A DNA stretch of 64,000 bases. Source: Tulasnella sp. 424. Taxonomy: Eukaryota; Basidiomycota; Agaricomycetes; Cantharellales; Tulasnellaceae. This document shows positions 33,773 to 45,789 of this stretch, piece by piece. Positions within the stretch are counted from its first letter, which is position 1; each line of letters begins with the position of its first letter. The position numbers and the translations under genes are program-made. The notes under the pieces were generated by a model. It had not been told where the DNA came from, did no database searches, and saw nothing but the letters and a program-made list of their open reading frames with translations. The stretch spans positions 1 to 64,000 of the forward strand of contig WSUB01000037.1 of the NCBI GenBank assembly GCA_019633425.1, given 5' to 3'.

Positions 33773-35482
33773 CTAGACAACCACCTTCTTCTCCGCATTC
33801 TTTTGCTGTTCGGCTTGCTCGTCCTTCCTCCTCATCAACCACGTGAACAGCGGGACGGTAATCATGCTGAGCGCAACCCATGCCAAAAGCACACCGGCGT
33901 TCAAGCCCAGGTGGTTCTTGGTATTGAAAATGATGGTCCGCACAGCTTCAGACAAGTTGAACACGGGGAAACCGTAGCCGTATCGGTAGAATGAAGGTTG
34001 AAGGACGATCGGGACGGATGCGACTGATACGTTGGTAATAATCTGTGAGCGGGACAGAAACAGGGTTAGCGGCTGGGGATACGAATGAGTCGAAATAAAT
34101 AAAGTACTTACGAGAGCAATGAGGAAATAAGCAATGAACCGAGGAGTAAGCAGCGTGATCATCGCTTCAGTAGCGAGTCCCATTGCGGCCATGCCAAGGT
34201 ACACAAACACCCAGAAGAGGAAGAATCCGCCAGCGTACGTGTACTTGGCATCAAAGGTGATCTTGAATGGCAAGTTGACCATAGCATACGAAAAGCTGAC
34301 TGGGATGTAGATCACCAATGGCACGAGCAAGCGCATTCGAGCGTATGACGTGAACCGGAGGAATGGTGAAATGATGCCACGAGCGAAGTCATGAGTCATG
34401 GTGATGATGAATGACAAGATAACTAGAGGTCAACGATAATATTTTTGTTAGCTCGCGTTATATGTTATGCGGGTCAGGGAGAGAGACGTACCGATGTAAA
34501 TCTGGCCAACCAGTAACACAGCCTGAGAAGCCGTCTTGGTGTAGGGTCTCAAATTCACGGCTTGGTAATTGAAGGGTTGGCTGACGGTTTGAGGAGCTTG
34601 AGCGATCACGGCTAACGCCTGTTGTCTAACCTCATCGGCGCCGCTTGTCAGAGATGCAAAGTATTGAGCATTTGTCTTGGCGTTGAAGGCTGACAGGGTA
34701 GATTGCAGGAGCGCGGTTGTGTACGGGACGATGAAGGAATTGGCGGCGATTTCATTTCGGCCTTGGTTGTAGAAGAAGGTTAGAGCAGTGCGGGGGTCAT
34801 AGGACGAGTTTCCGGAGGAGCGGGCGGAGGTGAGGAGAGAAGTTGCGTCGGAGTTTACTGCGAAAGGAAAATGGCAATGAGTAACGAAACACTCGTACAG
34901 AACAAATTCGTGCTTACCAACAACAGCCGCCCAGACTTCCTCTTCAACCACCGCATGGGCCACATCTTCGTTCGAGGGCAAATAGCTCGAGTCCACCACC
35001 GTCCAAGTTAGATGTTGCTTCGCAGCCACACCCTCCCCCCTGGAGTTCGCTTCAAAAGCAGCGACAATTGCTTGTCCCAATAAGCCTTCACCACCGCTAC
35101 CATCCCGGTTGACAACGTATGCCTTGAGATTCGGCACGTGTTCAGCAGTCTCTCCCAAAGACCCCCAGTAGATTGAGAAGAAAAGCCACATTGCGACGAC
35201 GATGAAGGCGACAGTCATTCCTAGGATTTTGAAGTAGATTTTTCGAAGGTGAGCGACTTCGGGGTCCCAAACTAAAAGAAAGCGAAGGTCAGGTTGGGTA
35301 CAAAGACTTCAAAAATGGTTTCAACGGCACGTACATGCATGCTGGAACTTGCGAGGTCCGGTGGGCGCTTGGGCTTCGTCTTCTGCCATGCGATGGCCAA
35401 GCTCGCCACGGGTTTGCTCATTCTTGATGTAGACGTCCTCGTCCACAGCTGTACCAGCGATAGAAGTACGACTCGAGTCCAT
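33773..35482 (-). CDS. DUF3533 / Sng1-like membrane protein, copy E
   Basis: Fifth member, start at 35482. Two introns happen to be in frame and stop-free here, so exons 2-3 and exons 4-5 each lie in one long open frame (34448-35218 and 33773-34417). The splice signals are nevertheless conserved with the other copies, so the spliced form is the likely product. Distinctive residues: NTKNHLGLN, DEQAEQQKNAEKK, and a Phe in ALTFFYNQGRNE where all others have Tyr. Membrane segments and the TWTVVDSSYLPSNEDVAH loop block are conserved. It reads as intact. Confidence 0.88.
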
Positions 35483-35629
35483 GATTGGAATCAAATAAGT
35501 TCAATAGTCGGGTAGGGGTAAGACAAGAATAGATGAAGTAGCGAGGAGTGAATGAGTCTTGCAGACTGTTGTAGATGTCGAGGAAGAGATGCACGTTTGA
35601 GGGTGAGGAAACGCCAACTCCCCAAGCCT

Positions 35630-35845
35630 ATCCATCATTATATATACACACAAAGGTTCCTCCATCGCCGAGTGTACACGCCTGTGGAGGTATCGCCGGA
35701 CGCGGTGGAGGTGCCCGAGAGGGGAGAGTTCTTCGGGAACGGGATGACACAATACATGCGGCGTTCACACACTCAGCTCGGTCACCCGGTATTAACCGGA
35801 AGAACCGGGACATGACCGGCCGCCGCTTACATCGACGTAACAAAC
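35630..35845 (-). promoter_or_regulatory. Promoter block of DUF3533 copy E
   Basis: TATATA at 35639-35644, 157 bp before the ATG. CCGG cluster at 35778-35840. The terminal box is changed to cgacgtaac, the only copy of B-F with this change. Confidence 0.55.
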
Positions 35846-36392
35846 GCCCCGACCACATCTTCACTCGCAGATATACGCAACAAACAAAAATAGAGATCCA
35901 TAATTGCTGATGCACTTTGCCACGTCCAATGGTGCCTCTTGTTATCATGAAAGCCGGCGCTGACGGGAACGGGCCGCCCTTTGGGACCGACCTTCAAGGA
36001 ACTCCTTGGGCCGCAGATAAAATCACATAATCGCCTAACCCTTCGGGACCTTTGGTAGGGTAGTAAAAAAGTCGGTGGTTGCCCTCGGGCAGAGTAGTCG
36101 GTACGTCGGGGTTTGCCTGACGGCGCGCGCAGATGACCCTTTCCCCTCCATAACAGTCGTAGCGGCACACAATCCTTGGTCTCCCGGCGTACCGTAAGAA
36201 GAGGCGTACTCCAGGCCTGAAGAAGCCCTGTTTTGCCTAGCATGAGAAACAATCAGTCTTTCGTTTCTTCCTGTCTCCGTCAAAGAACTTACAGTATGAC
36301 GGTGAACGTTAACGTTACATAGTCTTGGTGAGCCATATCTTGCAGCGGCCTCGGATGCTTGTTTCCCTTTAACAAAGTATTCGATCAGGCGC
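35846..36392. other. Upstream spacer of copy E
   Basis: Spacer repeat up to about 36110, then unique DNA. No gene supported. Confidence 0.45.
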
Positions 36393-36961
36393 AATTTATT
36401 GTTCCTTCCAGATTCACCCCGGCGACAGCGCTCGAGGCTTTCATATTAGTCGGAACCAGCTGCCTCTCCAACTTATTAAAGAACTCCATGACCTCTTTGA
36501 ACTCGACACCAAGGTCCTGGACGAGGTCAGGAGCGAAGCGTTATATGTTCTCGAGTCTCTTGGGCAAATAAGTCTATGGTTGTCTTTTGATCGCCTTGGG
36601 GCTTGTGTAATCCAGCTGCGTTGACGACTTCTCTTTTCGTCGACGCTGAGTTGAGGCGTGTCACAAGATGGAGTTCCGCGCTTATGGATCCAAAAGGAAC
36701 CTTGTGACCGTCCATGGAAGCAGAAGGGGCTATGTCGGTCGCAGCTTCGGCATATGCGAACTCCGATTCGAGGTGGGGCGTAGGCGGGGAAGTGGTTGGG
36801 GGAAGACGCGGTTGTCGGGAACGGTTACCAATGCAGTCGAAGCAAGAAGACGGTACGAGGTTGAGGGAGATCGAATGCCTGCAAGCTGGCCGATTTGCTT
36901 GTGCCAGAGTAATATTGAGAGTTGAATCATAGTGAAGAGACTTGAGATACCAGAGGCTCAA
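36393..36961 (-). pseudogene. Hypothetical gene remnant with frameshift
   Basis: A minus-strand frame (36527-36961) ends shortly after DLFAQETREHI. A shifted frame continues with a plausible sequence (FAPDLVQDLGVEFKEV, then EFFNKLERQLVPTNM) to a stop near 36393. The two halves read like one protein broken by a one-base change, or one joined by an unrecognised intron. No family recognised. The first half is Ser/Pro-rich and may be partly non-coding. Confidence 0.3.
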
Positions 36962-37722
36962 GCGGGACGGCTGTTTTAAACCTGTTTAAGGTATGAATTT
37001 GTCTATGTCGTCGCAGATCCCCAACGCTGCCGGTCAACGAGAATCGGGCAAGCTTAAGCATCTACGCCCTGTCTGTCCATGTTATAGACTTATGGTTATA
37101 TTCCATTACTTGATTTGGTCCGTTCGTGCGTGGAATGTCATTCGGTAATAGGTAGACTGTCGAGCAATGGTAGGGCGAAATCTCCTTTCGACGCGTCCCG
37201 CACGAGCCACAAATGGCTTGTCGCGCCCTAGAACGCTTTAGAAAGGTACGTAAAAACGGGATAGGACCTTAGCTTCTGGTAAGTGCCTGCAATCCAAGCT
37301 TTAGCGACATTTGCTGACGCGATCCAACTCATGACTATCTTGACCTTTCTTCCCCGAAAAAAGGACTCGTACACGCTGAGTGTCTGACGATCATTAAATT
37401 ACACATGGAAGGAGAGTCTGTCATGACGGACATACGGGGAGTGTTGGTAGGAGTCATTTGGCTGCCGGGGCGTCTGGATTGAAATCCACGGGATGTTTGG
37501 AACTTACGAATTCAATACAATTAAAAATTTCATAGCTAAAGACGCGTCACCCGTCTTGTCCTTGTGGACTGGCCGTAGAAAAAAGTACTTACGAAGCAAC
37601 TGAGCTTCAGTCCTCCTCTCTTTTCTTCTTTCGCAACCTCTCTCCCACTTCACTCCCCCAAGGTACCACTCCACCGAAAGACACTCCTACTCCCGTCGCT
37701 CTTACTGCAACCAATCCTAATC
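36962..37722. promoter_or_regulatory. Upstream region of the coiled-coil membrane gene
   Basis: No gene. A CT-rich stretch (about 37605-37660, cctcctctcttttcttcttt) directly precedes the start codon at 37723; pyrimidine-rich tracts next to transcription starts are usual in basidiomycete promoters. The rest is unique DNA. Confidence 0.4.
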
Positions 37723-39260
37723 ATGTCGACCGTACAACGCCTGCAAATCGTGTTTACCAACATCTCCGTCTTCCTCTTCACGTACATCGTGTCCACCTGT
37801 GCTCTCCTTACCCTCGGCATCGATGTAGGCTTTATGGACCTCAAAGACATCTGGTCCACCTTTCTCCGTTCGTCTTTTCCGTCCCCTCCTCCTTCGTCTT
37901 CCCCTTCTACCGTCCTTGACTCCGGGCGTTATTACCGCGGCGACTCTACAGCTCTCGACAACTTCAAAGTCCCGGCATGCGCTGCTCGTCTAGTTCTGAC
38001 GTTGTCGGCCTGCTTGTATATACGCAACATCTTTGGCCATCAGGTAAGTCAAAGTTCATTCGCGAGCTCTTTCCACAAACCACCCTACTAACGCTAAGCG
38101 TCCTTTGCTTGTATTTCAAAGTTTACACCTGACTGCTACCAGTCATTCAACGATTGTATCGCCCAAGTTCGCCTATCACTCCTACTGCAACACAACGAAC
38201 TCCTCGTCAATGGTCTTCAGAAGGCTACCGAGGACGTCCAGAAGGCTACCGCGGACGTCAAGCAGGAGCAAGCGATGAGCAAATTCCATCGCGAAATGGT
38301 TCAAGGAGCGTGCCGGAAGTTTGCAGACCTTAGTAGCACCTCCGCCGAAGCGTTGCGACGAAGCAACAAGGAGCTAGACGAGTCAAAGCAGAACGTGATC
38401 CGACTGGTAAGTGTTCCGCATCCGGCGTTGCAGCGTTCAATCAACTCATGGCTCGCTTGACAGAACACTCTGGTCATCAATCTCCGCCAAGAACTCGAAC
38501 ACTCAGCTAAGCAACACAAGCGAGACATAGAAGCAGCGGATCGAAGTCGGCTCAAGGCTATCGCCCTAGCCCGCTATGCCCAGGCCAAAGCGAACGCGCT
38601 GCGTTCGGAGGCCGCGTCAGCCTGCCTCGAACTCGATGCCATGCGCATCGAGATCGACTTGGTCAGAAGAGACCTCGGAGCTTCTAAGAGGCGCGCAAAA
38701 GCTGCCCGAAATGAGGCCTGGGCCAGTCGCATGGAGAACATTTCTCTCCAAGGTGCTCTGGCTGAGTCTAGGGTGGAGGTATCGACCGTTCGAAAGGGGG
38801 CCAAAAACGTTCTCAAGACGTTGAAGGCGGAGTTGAAGGAGCAGAAGGCGAAAAATCGAAAAGTACGTACTCGACAGCTACGCTGACGACCAGATAATCG
38901 CTGACTAGATCTACCCTTTCCCCATAGCTTGATTGTTTTTTGGCTGAATATAAGCGAGGGGTCCTGGTGACCACCTCTCCCCCACTTACTCCCCCCGGCT
39001 CTGTGACGCCCCCGGAGGGCGTTGAGTTCGCCACCTTGCCTAACCCCGAAGCAAATTTTGCACTGTCAGGGAGGGAGCCTAGTGGCACGGAGAAGCCAAA
39101 CCATGCTTCAAATGAAGGCACGGCGACTTCGTCTAATGGCCGAGTACGTACTCCATTCTGCTCGTCGATGCGCCTCCACACTAACTCCTCGCTCCTGCTT
39201 CAGAGTTTGCGACGACTCCTCAGACACTGGGGATATGCCCGAACATCGACTGGAGCTTGA
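37723..39260 (+). CDS. Membrane-anchored coiled-coil protein
   Basis: Exons 37723-38043, 38122-38406, 38464-38862, 38928-39143 and a last exon from 39204, all phase 0. The N-terminal exon has hydrophobic segments (ISVFLFTYIVSTCALLTL; RLVLTLSACLYI) that look like two membrane spans or a signal anchor plus one span. Exons 2-3 encode a long Lys/Glu/Ala-rich coiled coil (about residues 120-335; LQKATEDVQKATADVKQEQ, ELKEQKAKNRK). Exon 4 is Pro/Thr-rich. The C-terminus is uncertain: the donor at 39144 gives a stop at 39258-39260, while a donor 4 bp later with the acceptor at 39205 gives an acidic tail to 39387. Family not recognised; architecture suggests a tether or scaffold on a membrane. It interrupts the DUF3533 array between copies E and F. 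Confidence 0.65.
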
Positions 39261-39387
39261 TCAAACCCAGCGTGCTACCGTCCTCGATGTAGCGGGTTCT
39301 ACATCGACTCGGGCACCTGGGCTAGATCAAGCTGTTCCTGAAGGTCGAGCACCGCTCCCTTCAACTTGCTCATACATGATTGCTTAG

Positions 39388-40057
39388 AATGTCTATTTTG
39401 GATTTTCTTTTTATTTGTGGTTATTCGCCGCCGTGTTCTCCGCTGTCCACGTATGTATCACTGTACCGCTCCCTCTGCTTTGTCTTTTTTTTGGTTCATT
39501 TTGTCTGAATGCGGCTTGTAACTACTCTTGGTATTGATGGATTCGGGTTGATCATCCGTTGAATGGAACTCGAACCAGAACGTCCTAAAACCTCGGTTTT
39601 GCTGATCTCCTGGTGCAGTTTGGCAGGTTCTGAACTCCGAATGGAGGGACGGGCAAGAAAAGCACTTAAGCTTCGGCATGCCGTGCGAGGACCAGTTCCT
39701 CACACAAATCTGAAGACGGTGGCTGCCACTTTTGGCCTCATTAGAATCCCTGTTCTTATGACTGTAATGGAAGCCGGGAGTTCGGCGCTTGCCTGAGATT
39801 AACATCTTAGAACCAGAAGCCCGATGAGCTGGGTGCGAGGCGAGAATAAAGGGGATCTTTACTATCGATGGTTCTACAAATCGGGTTGGCTTATCATACG
39901 CCACGTATGATACATACTGTACTACATATGGATGTGATGAGAAGGGAATACAATAGGTTAAATTACAAGTTATTGACCAATTTCGTGACTGATAGCGTCT
40001 GGCTCCAGACCCCACGGTCCGACCTTCAATCGACCTCCGCGGGGCACAGATCCGCAT
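39388..40057. repeat. 3' flank spacer of copy F
   Basis: No gene. From about 39640 it matches other spacers (gacgggcaagaa, catgccgtgcgagga, 'caataggttaaattacaag', 'ttgaccaatttcgt'). Confidence 0.55.
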
Positions 40058-41769
40058 CTATACAACAACCTTCTTTTCCAAATTCTTCTGGTTCTCAGCT
40101 TGTTCATCCTTTCTTCTCATCAACCACGTGAATAACGGGACCGTAATCATGCTGAGCGCAAGCCATGCCAACAGCACACCGGCGTTCAAGCCCAGGCGGT
40201 TCTTGGTATTGAAGATGATGGTCCGCACAGCTTCAGCCAAGTTAAACACGGGGAAGCCGTAGCCGTATCGGTAGAATGAAGGTTGAAGGACGATCGGGAC
40301 GGATGCGACTGATACGTTGGTGATGATCTATGAGCGGAGACGCAGGCAGAGTTAGCGTCTGTGCGTACAAATAAGACGAAATAACTCACGAGAGCGATGA
40401 GGAAGTAAGCGATAAACCGAGGGGTAAGCAGCGTGATCAGCGCCTCAGTAGCAAGTCCCATCCCAGCCATGCCAAGGTACACGAACACCCAGAAGAGGAA
40501 GAATCCTCCAGCGTAGGTGTACTTGGCATCAAACGTGATCTTGAATGGCAGGTTGACCATGGCATACGAGAAGCTGAGTGGAATGTAGATCACCAATGGC
40601 ACGAACACACGCATTCGAGCATAGGACGTGAACCGGAGGAATGGCGAGATGATGCCACGAGCGAAGTCATGAGTCATGGTGATGATGAATGACAAGATAA
40701 CTAGAGGAGAATGATAAGATGTTTGTTAGCTCGTGTTCCCTCTGGTGACATCGGATGAGAGAGACTTACTGATGTAAATCTGGCCAACAAGCAACACCGC
40801 TTGAGAAGCCGTCTTGGTGTACGGCCTCAAGTTCACGGCTTGGTAACTGAATGGTTGGCTGACAGTCTGAGGGGCTTGTGCAACTGCAACCAACGCTTGT
40901 TGTCTTGCCTCATCGGCGTCGTTTGCCAACGATCCGAAGTACTGAGCGTTGGTCTTGGCGTTGAAGGCCGACAGAGTGGATTGCAGGAGCGCCGTTGTGT
41001 AAGGGACGATGAAGGAATTGGCGGCGATTTCGTTACGGCCTTGGTTGTAGTAGAAGGTTGCTGCAGTGCGAGGGTCGTAAGACAAGTTCCCAGAGGAGCG
41101 GGCGGACGTGAAGAGAGCCGTCGCGTCGGAATTTACTGTGGTACGGAAGTGGTCATCAGTAACGAAACACTCGCAGACACAAGAAAACAAGTACTTACCG
41201 ACAACAGCTGCCCAAACCTCCTCTTCAACGACCGCATGAGCCACAGCTTCGTTCGAGGGGAGATAACTTGAATCCACCACGGTCCAGGTCAGATGTTGCT
41301 TCTCAGCCACACCCTCACCCCTGGAGTTCGCTTCAAAAGCAGCGACAATGGCTTGCCCCAATAAACCTTCACCATTGCTACCGTCCCGGTTGATAACATA
41401 TCCCTTGAGATTCGGCACATGTTCAGCAGTCTCTCCCAGAGACCCCCAGTACATGGAGAAGAAAAGCCACATTGCGACGACGACTAAGACGACGGTCATT
41501 CCGAGGATTTTGAAATAGATTTTTCGAAGGTGAGCGACTTCGGCGTCCCAAACTAAAAGAAAGCGAAGGTCAGGTTGGGTGCAAAGACAAAGATGTCGAT
41601 GGTACGTACAAGCGTGTTGGAACTTGCGAGGTCCAGTGGGTGCCTGAGCTTCGTCTTCTGCCATACGATGGCCAAGCTCGCCACGGGTTTGCTCATTCTT
41701 GATGTAGACATCCTCTGCGGAGTGCCCGCCCATGGCTGTACCGCCGATAGAGGTGCGATTGGAGTCCAT
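40058..41769 (-). CDS. DUF3533 / Sng1-like membrane protein, copy F
   Basis: Used as the reference model: exons 41610-41769, 41199-41552, 40770-41135, 40390-40700, 40058-40327, total 1461 nt or 486 residues, all borders GT..AG with consistent phase. Predicted topology: cytosolic N-terminus with KNEQTRGELGHRMAEDEAQ, one membrane span (TVVLVVVAMWLFFSMYWGSL), a loop of about 200 residues, then five spans (IIILSFIITM; VPLVIYIPLSFSYAMV; GGFFLFWVFVYLGMAG; FLIALIITNVSVASVP; GVLLAWLALSMITVPLF) and a charged tail ending KKVVV. This 1+5 arrangement with a large loop is the DUF3533/Sng1 pattern. In the loop, SNEAVAH replaces SNEDVAH. Function in this fungus unknown; membrane stress or drug tolerance is inferred from yeast. 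Confidence 0.9.
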
Positions 41770-41929
41770 GATCGAGAGTAAGTAGGTCCGATAGTCGGGT
41801 ACGTGCAAGGCAAGAATAGATGAAGTAGCGGGGAGTTGATAAGTCTTGAAGACTGTTGTAGATGTCGATGTTCCTCGAGGAAGAGACGTACGTTGAGAGT
41901 GAGGAAACGTTAACTCCCAAGCCTACCCA

Positions 41930-42120
41930 TCGTTATATATACACAAAAGTTTCTCCATTCCCGAGCGTACAAGCCTGTGGGAGGTATATCGCCAGACACG
42001 GAGGAGGTGCCCGAGGGAACAGGGTTCTTGACCAACGGGATGACAAGTACACAGGCTCGGTTAGCCGGGTTTACGAGGAACCGGGACATGCCCGGCCGCC
42101 TCTAACATGGACGTCACAAA
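41930..42120 (-). promoter_or_regulatory. Promoter block of DUF3533 copy F
   Basis: TATATATA at 41934-41941, 165 bp before the ATG. A shorter CCGG cluster at 42055-42117 ends in ggacgtcac. Confidence 0.55.
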
Positions 42121-42808
42121 CGGCCCGATCACATCTTCACTTCATGCAGAAGGTAATGATCGCTCATCGCTGTACACTTATCGATTCGAGTGGTGGCTCT
42201 GCGGGCATTATGATGATCGATGCATCCCCAGCAGGTGTGGGCCGACCGATCACACCGACCGATCACCCGACCAACCTCGGGCATGGTAGCCGGCCTATCG
42301 GGATGAGCCCGACGCGCTAGGGCCAAAGCCTAGCCTTCAGTCGAACGTCTCAGGACTCAAAACTAGGCGGTATGAAGGAGCAGCTCGGTGATAACTCCGT
42401 CAAAACCAGCCAAAAATACACGGGAATCGAAGCCAGTCAATATTGTCTCGGGGCTTCACGGGCCACTTTGCGCAAAACCCGTGCTGTTCGCTTACTATGG
42501 GTGAAGCACTGGTCGTGTAGGCAGACCCGATCTTGTAGTTGGTTGGGAAACCAGAGTTGCACCTGCTTGTATATCAGATTCAGCAAACCGAGCGAGCTTG
42601 GCGTGAAGGCCAGAATGGCGAATTTTCACACAAGCGTGACATCAGAAGCCGATTAGCTTAATATGCGGTGCCTACGATACATAATCTCCTGTGTGTGGAT
42701 GCAATGATAGGGAATACAGTGGGTTAAAGAGACCAATTCTTCATCAACTATGTCCGAGCCTGCGAGACAATCAGATCCCGCTAACTGCCACGATGCACCA
42801 ATCTGCTT
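42121..42808. other. Spacer F-G
   Basis: No gene. A local repeat of gaccgatcac/gaccgatca occurs at about 42242-42266. The 3' flank of copy G is more diverged than in other copies (acataatctcctgtgtgtgg; atagggaatacagtgggttaaa). Confidence 0.45.
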
Positions 42809-44521
42809 CTATACAACGGGATTCTTTTCCAGGCTCTTCTGCTTCTCGGTTTGCTCCTCCTTCCTCCTTAACAGCCACGTGAACAATGGTACCGTGATCA
42901 TGCTCAGCACAAGCCACGCGAGGAGCACACCGGCGTTCAAGCCCAAGCGGTTCTTGGTATTGAAAATGATGGTTCGCACGGCTTCGGATAAGTTGAACAC
43001 CGGGAAGCCATACCCGTATCGGTAGAATGAAGGTTGAAGGTCGATCGGGACAGATGCGACCGATACGTTGGAAATGATCTGAAATTTGGGGACACAAGGT
43101 TAGCGACTCGGCAAAGGGGAGGAATGTTGAAGGTTTTCTACTCACCAGGCAAATAAGGAAATAAGAGACGAAGCGAGGCGTAAGAATCGTGATCATTGCT
43201 TCCGTAGCGAGACCGAGACCAGCCATGCCGAGGTATACGAAGACCCAGAAGAGAAAGAATCCACCAGCATAGGTGTACTTAGCACCAAAAGTAATCTTGA
43301 ACGGCAGGTTCACCATAGCATACGAGAGGCTGAGTGGGATGTAGGTCACCAATGGCACGAACACGCGCATTCGAGCGTAGGATGGGAACCGGAGGAACGG
43401 CGAGATGATACCACGAGCAAAGTCGTGGGTCATGGTGATGACAAACGACAGGATAACTTGAAGAGAGTACCATGTGAGTTAACCGCATTGTCGACTAAAG
43501 GATAAGGAGCGATACGTACTGACGTATATCTGACCCACAAGCAACACTGCCTGAGAAGCCGTCTTGGTATATGGTCTCAAGTTCACGGCTTTATAACCGA
43601 ACGGTCCACTGACTGTATGAGGGGCTTGGGTGGCCCCAACCAATGCCTGCTGTATTGCCTCGCCAGCGCTATTTGCCAACGACGCGAAGTACTGAACGTT
43701 GGTCTTGGCGTTGAAGGACGTCAGGGTAGATTGCAGGAGCGCCGTTGTGTAGGGAACAATGAAAGAGTTGGCTGCGATTTCGTTTCGACCCTGGTTGTAG
43801 TAGAAAGTAATTGCGGTGCGAGGGTCGTAAGACGAGTTCGCAGAGGAACGAGCGGAGGTGAGGAGAGACGTCGCGTCGGAGTTTACTATGAAGGTGAAGC
43901 GGTGGTGAGTAATGAAAAAAATCGGACGACAGAGGAGGATAGCTGCGTACCAACGACTGCCGCCCAAACTTCTTCTTCGATCACCGCGTGAGCTACGTCT
44001 CCGTCCGAGGGCAGATAACTCGAGTCTACCACGGTCCAGGTCAGATGTTGCTTCGCGGCCACACCCTCGCCCCTCGAATTCGCTTCAAAAGCAGCTACAA
44101 TGGCTTGTCCCAATAGGCCTTCACCACTGCTACCGTCCCGGTTGATAACATATCCCTTAAGATTGGGCACGTGTTCAGAGGTCCCTCCTAAAGACCCCCA
44201 GTACATAGAGAAGAAAAGCCACATTGCGACGACGAGCAAGATGACAGTCATTCCTAGGATTTTGAAGTATATCTTTCGAAGGTGAGCGATTTCGGGGTCC
44301 CAAACTAAAAGAAAGCGAAGGTCAGGTTGGGCGAAATGGTGTCAATGGTACGTACATGCGTGTTGGAACTTGCGAGGTCCGGTGGGTGCTTTAGCTTCGT
44401 CTTCTGCCATCCGATGGCCAAGCTCCCCATGGGTTTGCTCATTCTTGATGTAGACATCCTCTTCGGAGTGGTCGGCGACGGCGGCACCCTTACCAATGGT
44501 AGAGTTGCGGCCCGAGTCCAT
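42809..44521 (-). CDS. DUF3533 / Sng1-like membrane protein, copy G
   Basis: Most diverged of the seven but reads as intact, same five exons, start at 44521 (MDSGRNSTIGKGAAVADHS). Differences include GGTSEHVPNLKG, SSANSSYDPRTAITF, VSGPFGYKAVNLRP, ITFGAKYTYAGG, a second-to-last span ending in FLICL, and a tail LLRRKEEQTEKQKSLEKNPVV. Conservative changes within membrane spans and no stops suggest it is under selection. It marks the right end of the array; beyond it no family sequence is seen. Confidence 0.87.
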
Positions 44522-44639
44522 TGAACCGATCCTTGATGTTCGAGATTATGTAGCCAGAGAACGTCGAGCCGAGAGTGGATCTGAGGTAGCGAAGGGGAAA
44601 TGAGTCCTGAAGACTGCTGTAACGTTGATGTTACTCTAG

Positions 44640-44840
44640 GAAGAGGAACCTTCCCCCTTATCCCTCCCTGCCATTATATAGACTCATACTTCGCAGACGG
44701 TTCCTTCATCAGATTACACACTGACACGAGTGTAGATGGGTCAGCAGGGACGCGGAAACAGCGCTCTCGGTAGGTGCACTGCACCCCCCGCGGCATAAGC
44801 CATAGCGAGCGGAGTTAACCGGCTTGGCTACCCTTGGCGA
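44640..44840 (-). promoter_or_regulatory. Promoter of DUF3533 copy G
   Basis: A TATATA-type box at 44674-44680 lies 155 bp before the ATG, as in other copies. The CCGG cluster is weak here (only scattered motifs near 44810-44825), so this copy may be regulated differently. Confidence 0.4.
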
Positions 44841-45789
44841 GCACTCGTCCACGTAGGAATCACACTACCCGCTAACACGGTGAGCCTTCGAGCACTTTGA
44901 GAGGTAAATTGAACGGTGGGAGGTGGTCAGCCCGAGGTCGTCCTCGGGCTTAGGTATTGACTCGTGGCCCCACTAGCCCACAACACGGTGACTAGCAGTG
45001 TATTTCCTGACAAATATCGAATGCAGTGTAGGTTATTCGGTCTATAGAGGTTCTCATACATGCAACAGAGATGAACTGGATTCGTTGTCGATGTCGACGT
45101 CTCCCTGCCGCAGCGTTCCAATACTCATATGGTGAGATATCGAGGCCATAAAAACTAAGGTGCCGAAATAAGCGAACAGCGAGAAGACTCCAAATCAACC
45201 ACAAAGTTCCGTACCAGATATATGAACAGACAAATGTACTACTAGATCTTGCACCGGGCCGGCCGTTCTTCTTAATATATTTGAACCTTCGATCAACCGA
45301 CTCTCTAATTGAAAAGAGTTAATTAGTCAGCTCGCTTATTTCGGAAACGAGGATGTGGGTGGGTAATCAGGAAGCAAGAAAGTTTTCTCAAGCCCTCGGC
45401 ACCAGGACTCACAGGCGAGTGGTCCCTTTGGTGTGGTGCCGACGACATTCGATCGCAAATTACATAACAACATCATAGGGAGGGAAAGTGATCGGAAATG
45501 GTTGAGACTCACTATTAGCATCGTACGCTGGAAGGAGATAAGAGACTGAGTGCTTGCGTGCAGACTGGGAGTGGAGAAAAGAAAACTGTGTTCACAGGCC
45601 GCGACGTGGGAATCTGCGCGGTATTTCTCCACAAGCCAAGACTGAACGAGCCTATGGAACTATTTTCTGGAAACATTTAACAGGCATAGACGAAAGAACT
45701 TATAATCCATCACTCGATCAGAGCGCCTCCATTGACTCGAATTTTTGTACATAAAAAAGGGCTTCCGTAGTGTGATGTTTCGCTATATC
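44841..45789. other. Intergenic, nothing recognised
   Basis: Short frames only on both strands and no repeat shared with the array. It forms the transition from the duplicated region to single-copy DNA. Confidence 0.45.
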
